Part shown: positions 1 to 4,832 of the stretch, in pieces
Layout: the number at the start of each line of letters is the position of its first letter
How positions within the stretch are numbered: the first letter of the stretch is position 1
Source: an uncultured Eubacterium sp.
GTDB taxonomy: Bacteria > Bacillota > Clostridia > Lachnospirales > Lachnospiraceae
Length of the DNA stretch: 5,429 nt
Direction of reading: 5' to 3'
Assembly: GCA_946611445.1 (NCBI GenBank)
Contig: CAMODP010000126.1
Span: 1 to 5,429, forward strand
Notes under the pieces: generated by a model
The model's database searches: none
Told to the model about the DNA's origin: nothing
Seen by the model: only the letters and a program-made list of their open reading frames with translations
Translations under genes and position numbers: made by a program

Positions 1-640
1 TCACGCCGTGGTCATGATAGTAGCCGTAGATCTCTTTATAGGGCTCTACATAGAAATCTTCGAACATGCCCACGCTCATGAATGTGGTGTTCTGGCCGCC
101 CCAGTCGTCGTGATGGAAAATGGCGTCCGGATGGAGTTTTGAGCAGATATCCTCTGCCATCTTCAGCTCATACTCAGTCAGATATTTGATCAGGTCTTCC
201 ATCTCATCCGGATACTCCACCAGATGCTCCAGCGTCCGGGTCATCTCACCCAGATGGTGGCACTGTTCAAAGAGGCCGGGAGCCACAAAGGCAGCCTTCA
301 GAGCTTTGGTTCCGTCTACTGCGTCAAACATGCTCTGGGCAATGCCCCACTGCTCATCGGTGAACTCCAGTGACGGCGCATGCACATAGTCTCTCCAGTT
401 CTCGATATCCTGGATAACGATCTTGTCCGGGGTATGTACCGGGAACGGGCCGGGAACGTTGTCCGGGAAGCTGTTTGTTACGCCCCAGCCGTTGACGACA
501 TCCGGGCCGCCCTTTGTGACCATGGGGCTGAACATAAATGAGGGGCTGAAAAGCAGCTTGATGCCTTCATACTGGTTGGAAAAACGATCCGGTGTTCCGT
601 GATTGATGACGGCTTCGAGGTTTTCTCTTGCTGTTAACAT
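1..640 (-). CDS. UroD-family protein, probable corrinoid/cobamide methyltransferase, C-terminus off the window
   Basis: This is the 5' part of a gene read leftwards; the frame is open for 213 codons and runs off base 1. The ATG at 640-638 is preceded by AAAGGAG with 7 nt spacing, so the start is well supported. The product begins MLTARENLEAVINHGTPDRF, the usual opening of the uroporphyrinogen decarboxylase superfamily branch that includes MtaA/CmuA/VdmB-like methyltransferases. Around residues 176-181 it carries HHDDWG followed by GQNTTFMS, a barrel motif typical of that branch rather than of haem-pathway HemE. Known members move methyl groups between methylated substrates, corrinoid proteins and tetrahydrofolate or coenzyme M, usually through a C-terminal zinc site; that part is not in the window. 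The exact substrate cannot be told. No corrinoid protein gene is visible; one may lie further left. It is cytoplasmic, with no signal peptide. Confidence 0.85.
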   Translation of the reverse strand, partial: MLTARENLEAVINHGTPDRFSNQYEGIKLLFSPSFMFSPMVTKGGPDVVNGWGVTNSFPDNVPGPFPVHTPDKIVIQDIENWRDYVHAPSLEFTDEQWGIAQSMFDAVDGTKALKAAFVAPGLFEQCHHLGEMTRTLEHLVEYPDEMEDLIKYLTEYELKMAEDICSKLHPDAIFHHDDWGGQNTTFMSVGMFEDFYVEPYKEIYGYYHDHGV

Positions 641-718
641 AATAATTCTCCTTTACCTGTTAGTATTTTTTACTGTTCCTCCGCATCGCATAAATTACGC
701 GTGTTGTCACTGTATGCT

Positions 719-746
719 ATCATATCAGCTTATTCAATCCATGTAA
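719..746 (-). promoter_or_regulatory. Predicted promoter of the UroD-family gene
   Basis: Read on the minus strand, TTACAT (746-741), a 16-nt spacer and TATGAT (724-719) form a sigma-A type promoter, and the TGA just before the -10 makes it an extended -10. The leader would be about 70 nt. A 15-bp near-palindrome, CGCATAAATTACGCG (687-701), lies just downstream of the predicted transcription start and could be an operator or a small hairpin. Prediction by eye only. Confidence 0.45.
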
Positions 747-819
747 TATCACAATCTGCACAAAGATATCGACGTTTCTTCACTAAAATATTGTGCACTC
801 ACTTACTTTCTGGTGAGAT

Positions 820-836
820 GTAACAGTTTCTTAACA
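820..836 (+). promoter_or_regulatory. Direct repeat GTAACA-N5-TTAACA, possible OmpR/PhoB-family operator
   Basis: GTAACA (820-825), GTTTC (826-830) and TTAACA (831-836) give two hexamers with an 11-bp period. TTAACA-N5-TTAACA is the form of the Bacillus PhoP box, and 11-bp direct repeats are typical of OmpR/PhoB-family sites. The site lies about 20 bp upstream of the -35 of the small plus-strand gene. A similar repeat with perfect 11-bp units sits in front of the converging SH3-peptide gene. Confidence 0.4.
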
Positions 837-855
837 TTTATGCCCCTGCTGTTGA

Positions 856-884
856 TTGACAGAAAAAAAATATAATGCAATAAT
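856..884 (+). promoter_or_regulatory. Strong predicted promoter of the small hydrophobic peptide gene
   Basis: A perfect -35 TTGACA (856-861) is followed by a 17-nt A-rich spacer and AATAAT (879-884), with TGC directly before the -10 (extended -10). An alternative TATAAT at 871-876 is only 9 nt from the -35, too close to pair with it. The predicted start near 891 leaves a leader of about 47 nt. It is one of the best sigma-A matches in the window and argues that the short downstream frame is a real transcription unit. Confidence 0.65.
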
Positions 885-937
885 TAGATAAACACCGTTG
901 CCGGCAGACTTGTCAAAAAGGAAGAGGAGACATTTTT

Positions 938-1054
938 ATGGAAACTGTGACACTCGTTGCTTCTGTTGCACTTGTTGCTTTGATCGCCTGGCAGTTGCTG
1001 GGGTCAATAATTAATATTGTAGGTATCGTCGTCGGATTAGTTAAAAACGACTGA
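938..1054 (+). CDS. Small hydrophobic single-helix membrane peptide (38 aa), function unknown
   Basis: The frame runs from ATG 938 to TGA 1052-1054. It has a good ribosome binding site (AGGAG at 925-929, 8 nt spacing), a strong promoter 55-80 bp upstream and a perfect terminator 13 bp downstream, so it is a compact gene of its own. The peptide has no charged residue between E2 and K36. Residues 4-35 form one long hydrophobic helix with alanines every third position (A8, A11, A14, A17), W18, and a GIVVG (GxxxG) motif at 29-33, and the tail is KND. Such spacing of small residues favours helix packing or oligomerisation in the membrane. It could be a type I toxin-like or holin-like peptide, a small regulatory membrane protein, or an unmodified antimicrobial peptide. 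It is not clearly cationic, which counts against the last. The family is not recognised. Confidence 0.6.
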   Translation: METVTLVASVALVALIAWQLLGSIINIVGIVVGLVKND

Positions 1055-1066
1055 CGTTTCCCGTGT

Positions 1067-1104
1067 AAAAAAAGAGGCCTGCGAACTTTCGTTCGCAGGC
1101 CTCT
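1067..1104. terminator. Bidirectional rho-independent terminator shared by two converging genes
   Basis: A perfect 14-bp stem (1073-1086 paired with 1091-1104) encloses the loop TTTC. On the minus strand it is followed by a run of Ts (the A7 at 1067-1073), giving a classic terminator for the 1134-1436 gene. On the plus strand it is followed by CTTCTTTT, which should stop the 938-1054 transcript. It fills the gap between the two stop codons. Confidence 0.9.
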
Positions 1105-1133
1105 CTTCTTTTCATGCGCCGTTTCTTTTTGAC

Positions 1134-1436
1134 TTATCCGATGAAGTTCTGGTTTACCCAGCCGCTTACGTTCAGCTTCGGTGACCATACCCAGATGTAG
1201 CCGTTGCCGGAGCTGTTGCCGATGATCTGTACGGCATCGCCATTGTACAGCTGGCCGATCTCATTGGTATAGTCATATGCGGGAGCAGTCCGGATGGCCA
1301 GCCAGCCTGTCTGCAGGTTGCATACGGTTTTCCACGGTCCCTCATACAGGCCCTGTTTGCCGGGCGCGCCGCCGGTGATCTCGTTCAGTTCGCTCTCAGT
1401 AAGGGCTTTCAGCTCAACATTCTTGTTCTCTTCCAT
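1134..1436 (-). CDS. Double-glycine leader peptide fused to a bacterial SH3 domain; probable secreted 77-aa protein
   Basis: The 100-residue product starts at ATG 1436-1434 behind AAAGG (8 nt spacing). Residues 1-23 are a canonical double-glycine leader: LTESELNEITGG has L at -12, L at -7, I at -4 and GG at -2/-1 relative to the cut. In known systems such leaders are cleaved and the cargo exported by C39-peptidase ABC transporters. The cargo (residues 24-100) is not a short bacteriocin. From about residue 43 it resembles a bacterial SH3 (SH3b) domain, with TGWLAIRTAP, GQLYNGDAVQII, YIWVWSPK and SGWVNQNFI in the usual order. These domains commonly bind cell-wall peptidoglycan or peptides. There is a single cysteine (C39), so no internal disulfide. 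No transporter is visible in the window and would have to act from elsewhere. Leader and domain calls are firm; a role in wall binding, competition or signalling is inference. Confidence 0.88.
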   Translation of the reverse strand: MEENKNVELKALTESELNEITGGAPGKQGLYEGPWKTVCNLQTGWLAIRTAPAYDYTNEIGQLYNGDAVQIIGNSSGNGYIWVWSPKLNVSGWVNQNFIG

Positions 1437-1514
1437 GATTTTTTCCTTTCTGCCCGCATCCCCTGCAGGCGCCGCATCTCCGATGTACGGAGGCTGTTTT
1501 TTTCTTATGGTGCC

Positions 1515-1520
1515 AGTATA
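1515..1520 (-). promoter_or_regulatory. Extended -10 promoter of the GG-leader SH3 gene
   Basis: On the minus strand, TGTTATACT contains TATACT (1520-1515) preceded by TGT, an extended -10 box. No good -35 exists at the right distance; instead a tandem GTGACA repeat ends exactly 10 nt upstream of the -10, the arrangement of PhoB-type activated promoters. The leader of about 70 nt contains a small hairpin (CTCCG-ATGTA-CGGAG, 1478-1492). Confidence 0.5.
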
Positions 1521-1527
1521 ACAGGAG

Positions 1528-1549
1528 AACTGTCACAGAACTGTCACAG
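1528..1549 (-). promoter_or_regulatory. Two perfect 11-bp tandem repeats, Pho-box-like operator
   Basis: AACTGTCACAG occurs twice head to tail (1528-1538 and 1539-1549). On the coding strand this reads GTGACA-GTTCT-GTGACA, hexamers with an 11-bp period. In the opposite direction it reads CTGTCAC-N4-CTGTCAC, close to the E. coli Pho-box pattern CTGTCAT-N4-CTGTCAY. The copy nearer the promoter ends 10 nt before the -10, where an OmpR/PhoB-family activator would replace the -35. The actual regulator is unknown. Confidence 0.55.
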
Positions 1550-1557
1550 ATTTCCAT

Positions 1558-1594
1558 AAAACAGGACCCTCCATCCGTAAGATGAAGGGTCCTG
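1558..1594 (-). terminator. Rho-independent terminator of the cstA operon
   Basis: A 14-bp stem (1562-1575 with 1581-1594, one G-T pair, 5-nt loop) is followed on the minus strand by TTTT (1561-1558). It lies 29 bp beyond the cstA stop and only 8 bp before the repeat operator of the next gene, so it separates the cstA unit from the SH3-peptide unit. Confidence 0.85.
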
Positions 1595-1623
1595 CATATA
1601 AACCGCCATATAATAAGCTGTAT

Positions 1624-3315
1624 TCAGCGCTTCTTTGACATCTGCTTTCCGAGTACGCCGATGCCCTCGATTACGAGGATAACCGCCAGGATGACCATCG
1701 CAGCCGCGAAGACGAGCTGGAACCAGTCGCCCCATGCAGCCTCTCCGCCGCCGATCAGACCGATCTTTGTCTTGATCGTCAGGACAAGGCTGGTCAGCGT
1801 AGCGCAGATCATGAATGCCATCGGGAAGTAGAACATCTTGTTGTTTTTGCCGACTTCTCCCAGCCAGGTGCATACTGCCAGAAGAGCAATGCCGGCGAGC
1901 AGCTGGTTGGCCGCGCCAAACAGACCCCAGATCTGGCTCAGGCTCAGACCACCCAGGATGCATCCCACGATGACCATGAACGCCGTGCCGACCAGCGGAT
2001 GGGCCAGAACCTTGCGGATGCCGGTGGCATCCTGATAGGAGGCCTCGCCATCCTTCAGGAACAGCTCGCCGAACATGAAGCGGCTCAGACGCGTACCGGT
2101 GTCAAGAGATGTCAGGGCAAAGACAGACACAGCCAGTGTCAGCAGAGCCGCAATGACAGGATTGCCGTGGAACATAGCAGCGATACCTGTCGCAAACGCG
2201 GTGGCTGGCGAACCCAGATCTGCGTTGTAGCCGACAGAGATCATACCGACGGCGATCAGGGAGATAACACCCAGGGCGGACTCGATCAGCATGGAGCCGT
2301 AACCGATTGCCTTAGCGTGCGCTTCCGTCGCGAGCTGCTTGGAAGAAGTACCGGTCGAGATCAGAGAATGGAAACCGGAGCAGGCACCGCAGGCGACTGT
2401 GATGAACAGGGCCGGGAACAGGGTGCTGCCGTTCGCCAGTTTCCAGCCGGTGAATGCCGGCAGCTGGAACTGTGCGCTTCCGGAAAATGCTGCGTAGACG
2501 ATTCCGCAGATGGCGATGATCATCATCGCATACAGCAGGAAGCTGGAAAGATAATCACGCGGCTGCAGCATAATCCACACCGGAATCAGCGACGCAATCG
2601 TAATATACAGGCCGATGACAACGATCCAGGCTGTTCTGCCCATAGCCAGACCTACATTCAGACCGATCACCAGAGCGGCGATAATGCCGATAATGCCGAT
2701 CACGGTGGCCGGTCCGGTCTTCATGCCGACACGGTTGGTCAGAATGCCGTAGATAACCGCCAGAAGGATAAACAGAACAGAGATCATGGCTGTCGTCTGG
2801 TTATTGTTCGGGCTAAATACGAGGCCTGCCTGTCCGGCATCAGCCGCCGTAAAGAAGGTTCCCGCCACGACATTGACGAAGGACGCGATAACCAGGATCA
2901 GAACCAGCAGCGCAAAGATGATAAACAGGCGTTTTGCGCGCTTGCCCATAGAATCCGCGATGATCTCGCCGACAGATTTTCCGTCATGCCGGATCGACGC
3001 GAACAGAGAACCGAAGTCCTGAAGACCGCCGAAGAAAATACCGCCGATAACACACCACAGGAAAACCGGCACCCATCCGAACACGGAAGCCTGAATCGGA
3101 CCGTTGATCGGGCCGGCTCCGGCGATGGATGAAAAATGATGGCCCATCAGAACCGCCGGCGGGGCCGCCACATAGTCTACACCGTCCTCCATGGTGACCG
3201 CAGGTGTCTTCCTGGAAGGATCGACGCCCCACTCCTTCGCGAGATAGCTGCCGTAGGTCACATAGCCGATGACCAGCAGGACAATCGCCGCGAGAATAAT
3301 CAGTAATGCTGTCAT
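1624..3315 (-). CDS. cstA: Carbon starvation protein A, pyruvate/peptide transporter
   Basis: The 563-residue product is a polytopic inner-membrane protein of the CstA family. The family signature is intact: GHHFSSIAGAGPINGP at residues 58-73 and FFGGLQDF at 94-101, followed by long hydrophobic segments to a short basic tail (MSKKR). It is shorter than E. coli CstA (about 700 aa) and matches the compact form common in Gram-positive bacteria. Characterised relatives take up peptides (CstA) or pyruvate (BtsT/YjiY, a proton symporter); which substrate applies here cannot be told from sequence. The ATG at 3315-3313 follows AAAAGGAG with an 11-nt gap. It lies 39 bp downstream of a 171-aa gene on the same strand with no terminator or clear promoter between, so it is probably the last gene of a three-gene operon, ended by the hairpin at 1558-1594. 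Confidence 0.95.
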   Translation of the reverse strand: MTALLIILAAIVLLVIGYVTYGSYLAKEWGVDPSRKTPAVTMEDGVDYVAAPPAVLMGHHFSSIAGAGPINGPIQASVFGWVPVFLWCVIGGIFFGGLQDFGSLFASIRHDGKSVGEIIADSMGKRAKRLFIIFALLVLILVIASFVNVVAGTFFTAADAGQAGLVFSPNNNQTTAMISVLFILLAVIYGILTNRVGMKTGPATVIGIIGIIAALVIGLNVGLAMGRTAWIVVIGLYITIASLIPVWIMLQPRDYLSSFLLYAMMIIAICGIVYAAFSGSAQFQLPAFTGWKLANGSTLFPALFITVACGACSGFHSLISTGTSSKQLATEAHAKAIGYGSMLIESALGVISLIAVGMISVGYNADLGSPATAFATGIAAMFHGNPVIAALLTLAVSVFALTSLDTGTRLSRFMFGELFLKDGEASYQDATGIRKVLAHPLVGTAFMVIVGCILGGLSLSQIWGLFGAANQLLAGIALLAVCTWLGEVGKNNKMFYFPMAFMICATLTSLVLTIKTKIGLIGGGEAAWGDWFQLVFAAAMVILAVILVIEGIGVLGKQMSKKR

Positions 3316-3354
3316 GTTTCTCTCTCTCCTTTTGAAAACTGCTTGTTTCCGCAG

Positions 3355-3870
3355 TCAGGCAGAGCCCGGCTGCTCTTTGCTGCTTATATTGCCCAGAAGC
3401 TTTGCCAGGTCGGCGCCCAGGCGGTTGTGGAACGCTCTTCCCTTCTCTGCTTCAATGACAACCAAACGATAATTGCTCCACCCCCTCAGCCCGAACCGAT
3501 AGCTTCTGGAATGGCTGCGCGAGCGTATTTTCCGGATGACCTCCGGACTGATTCCGTTCGTGAGGATCACCAGGGCGACGTCTGTCCTCATGTGCCCTGG
3601 CCCGGGATCGGTCCGCTCCATGCCGGTCTCCCATGCAGCCCGGTCCAGGCGCTCGAAGGTATCCTCATCCAGGTTTTCTTCCATTGCGAAAAAGACATAC
3701 TCTCCCGAATCGCTCTGGGAGAGCCGTGCCGCCCGTATCAGGAAATACTGCTCGTCATGTGAAAAAAAAGCCGCCTCGGCAGCAAACGGCGCTGCGGGAT
3801 GCTCTTTTTCGATATTGTAATATCTTTCAAAGGAACGAAGCACCCTGTTCAGTGCGTCGGGCAGGTACAT
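3355..3870 (-). CDS. Uncharacterised 171-aa soluble protein, second gene of the cstA operon
   Basis: The ATG at 3870-3868 follows GGAAGGGGG about 7 nt upstream, a good ribosome binding site. The protein has no signal peptide or membrane helix. An acidic, helix-like first half (MYLPDALNRVLRSFERYY, later MEENLDEDTFERLDRAAWE) leads to a strand-like stretch TDVALVILTNGISPEV (about residues 96-111). A basic patch rich in R and S follows (IRKIRSRSHSRSYRF), then SNYRLVVIEAEKGRAFHNRLG and a loose tail. It has no cysteine. I do not recognise the family. The short gaps (18 bp to the gene before, 39 bp to cstA after) suggest co-expression with the transporter, so a role in its regulation or assembly is possible but not shown. 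Confidence 0.75.
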   Translation of the reverse strand: MYLPDALNRVLRSFERYYNIEKEHPAAPFAAEAAFFSHDEQYFLIRAARLSQSDSGEYVFFAMEENLDEDTFERLDRAAWETGMERTDPGPGHMRTDVALVILTNGISPEVIRKIRSRSHSRSYRFGLRGWSNYRLVVIEAEKGRAFHNRLGADLAKLLGNISSKEQPGSA

Positions 3871-3888
3871 GCCGTATCCCCCTTCCGG

Positions 3889-4266
3889 TCATTTCTGTTC
3901 TGCCTGTGCTTCTTTCTCGGGCGAGGAGAAAACGGCACCGGGAATTCTTTCCTTCAGCAGCCGCATTATTTCCCTGGCCGCCCGGGTATCCGGCAGCGGA
4001 ATCTGCGCAAACTCCCCCGTTTCATTGTGAAGCACCAGGTTCTCGGCCTGCAGCTCGCCCTTTCCGCAGCACATCGTGGCGGGAACCAGCAGCACCCGGC
4101 GGTAGCACCTCCTGATATCCGCATACGGCACAAAAAACGTTTTCAGCCGATATCGGAAAAACAGATGTTCAGACCCGACGGCGAGGCTGCCGATCCTGCG
4201 GGCCTGCGCGTATTCCCCAGACAGGTCAGGCCTGTCAGAGGCATTCAACAATGAATAAAATTTCAT
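3889..4266 (-). CDS. Uncharacterised 125-aa protein, first gene of the cstA operon
   Basis: I place the start at ATG 4266-4264 (MKFYSLLNASDRPDLSGEYA). The frame is open up to a TTG at 4338, directly after a TGA, which would add 24 residues including a hydrophobic stretch (VNIAFVVFFIYIWI). That stretch coincides with a good promoter (TTGAAC, 17 nt, TAATAT), and the TTG has no ribosome binding site, so the longer form is less likely; the ATG itself has only a weak GGA about 11 nt upstream. The body has strand-like segments (LFFRYRLKTFFVPYADIRRCYRR, then ENLVLHNETGEFAQIPLP) and a C-terminal helix (TRAAREIMRLLKERIP), a layout reminiscent of bacterial PH-like domains, which is only an impression. 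If the longer start were used it would be a membrane-anchored protein. Family not recognised. Confidence 0.65.
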   Translation of the reverse strand: MKFYSLLNASDRPDLSGEYAQARRIGSLAVGSEHLFFRYRLKTFFVPYADIRRCYRRVLLVPATMCCGKGELQAENLVLHNETGEFAQIPLPDTRAAREIMRLLKERIPGAVFSSPEKEAQAEQK

Positions 4267-4309
4267 GACTGAATCAATCCATATATAGATGAAAAAAACT
4301 ACAAAAGCT

Positions 4310-4338
4310 ATATTAACACCAGATATGGGATTGTTCAA
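4310..4338 (-). promoter_or_regulatory. Predicted promoter of the three-gene cstA operon
   Basis: On the minus strand, TTGAAC (4338-4333), a 17-nt spacer and TAATAT (4315-4310) form a sigma-A type promoter, with TGT before the -10 (extended -10). Transcription would start near 4303, about 40 nt before the ATG at 4266. No other convincing promoter is seen before cstA. Confidence 0.5.
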
Positions 4339-4383
4339 TCAGAAATGACAATATATTCACAATAATTTATAAATAAAAAAAAC

Positions 4384-4535
4384 GTAACTATTCAGAACCA
4401 AGCCGCAGACGCGCCTTTCGCGCTTCTGTCTGCGGCTGATATGGCTCTCGCCATATGGAATTTGAATAAAACAGCCCCTTACAAGCAAGCTTGACGGTCT
4501 GTTTTTTCAAATTCCGCATGGTTCTGAACAGTTAC
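4384..4535. repeat. 152-bp palindromic element, cloverleaf-forming, MITE-like
   Basis: The outer 17-bp inverted ends GTAACTATTCAGAACCA (4384-4400) and TGGTTCTGAACAGTTAC (4519-4535) pair with a single G-T. Inside, three hairpins are packed with only 1-3 unpaired bases between them: GCCGCAGAC/GTCTGCGGC (4402-4410 with 4428-4436, with an inner GCGC stem), ATATGGC/GCCATAT (4439-4445 with 4450-4456), and an 18/17-base stem (4457-4474 with 4499-4515) capped by a 24-nt loop. The element is flanked by A6 (4536-4541) and C plus A8 (4375-4383), so on the minus strand it ends in G then T8 and could also terminate transcription. No open frame of note lies inside. Terminal inverted repeats and internal symmetry suggest a MITE or structured intergenic repeat; a structured RNA is the alternative. 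Confidence 0.65.
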
Positions 4536-4563
4536 AAAAAACTGCGGTGCCTTCACCGCAGTT
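4536..4563 (-). terminator. Rho-independent terminator of the carbonic anhydrase/zinc-ribbon unit
   Basis: A perfect 10-bp stem (4540-4549 with 4554-4563, four-base loop) is followed on the minus strand by six Ts (4541-4536). The stem begins inside the coding sequence: the last three codons and the stop of the zinc-ribbon gene form its first arm and loop edge. The T run abuts the palindromic element at 4384-4535. Confidence 0.88.
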
Positions 4564-4750
4564 CATCCTCCGCCGTGCCCTCCGGAATAATGTATCCGCA
4601 GGCATCGCACTTTGCGTCCTCCATCAGCCTCCCGGATACATTGGAACGCATGCCCACGAAAATTTCCATATCCTCTCCGCACTTCGGGCAGCGGATCTCC
4701 ATCAGCTTCGGTGTAAATTTGCCCTCCTGGCAGCCTCTGATTGCTGTCAT
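4553..4750 (-). CDS. Small zinc-ribbon protein (65 aa)
   Basis: The ATG at 4750-4748 has a near-ideal ribosome binding site (GGAGGAG at 4759-4765, 8 nt spacing), which fixes the start; a longer in-frame reading to 4984 would overlap the carbonic anhydrase gene and lacks such a site. The product has two paired cysteine motifs, CPKC at residues 21-24 and CDAC at 48-51, the arrangement of a zinc ribbon, plus C7 in the lead-in GCQEGKFTPKLMEI. The region between (GEDMEIFVGMRSNVSGRLMEDAK) would form the ribbon strands. It is cytoplasmic. It lies 82 bp downstream of a gamma carbonic anhydrase on the same strand, with a palindromic repeat between, and is probably co-transcribed with it. Its function is unknown; nucleic-acid or protein binding or metal handling would fit a zinc ribbon. 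Confidence 0.85.
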   Translation of the reverse strand: MTAIRGCQEGKFTPKLMEIRCPKCGEDMEIFVGMRSNVSGRLMEDAKCDACGYIIPEGTAEDELR

Positions 4751-4797
4751 CTGATTTTCTCCTCCAATATCGACCGGAAAGCGGAAACAAGACTCAC

Positions 4798-4824
4798 GGA
4801 GACAGGGGTCAGACCCCTGTCTCC
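4798..4824. repeat. REP-like palindrome, copy 1 (perfect)
   Basis: GGAGACAGGGGTC (4798-4810), a central A, and its exact reverse complement (4812-4824) make a perfect 27-bp palindrome with 13-bp arms. It sits between the carbonic anhydrase stop and the zinc-ribbon start. On the minus strand no T run follows, so it is not a standard terminator for the unit. Confidence 0.85.
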
Positions 4825-4832
4825 TCTTCTTC

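Noticed and set aside
820..836. AgrA/ComE (LytTR) binding site suggested by ACAGTT
   Set aside because: LytTR sites repeat with a period of about 21 bp; the repeats here have an 11-bp period, which fits OmpR/PhoB-family regulators better.
938..1054. Leaderless bacteriocin (aureocin/lacticin Q type)
   Set aside because: Those peptides are clearly cationic with several lysines; this one has a single lysine and is slightly acidic, so the label is not justified.
913..1188. A 91-codon minus-strand frame across the terminator and the hydrophobic peptide gene
   Set aside because: It runs through the perfect terminator and antisense to a gene with full expression signals; the composition looks random.
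1544..1963. A 139-codon minus-strand frame across the cstA end and terminator
   Set aside because: It overlaps conserved cstA coding sequence in another frame and reads through the terminator hairpin.
1999..3132. A 377-codon open frame on the plus strand
   Set aside because: It lies entirely antisense to cstA, is rich in D, Q, R and G with no recognisable domain, and has no ribosome binding site; it is a shadow of the cstA codon pattern.
3343..4254. Several overlapping plus-strand frames (94-160 codons)
   Set aside because: They are antisense to the two genes upstream of cstA, rich in P, R and S, and lack start signals.
4384..4535. tRNA gene suggested by the cloverleaf shape
   Set aside because: It is twice tRNA length, with no T-loop GTTCRA, anticodon stem or CCA-type acceptor end; the closing stem is 17 bp.
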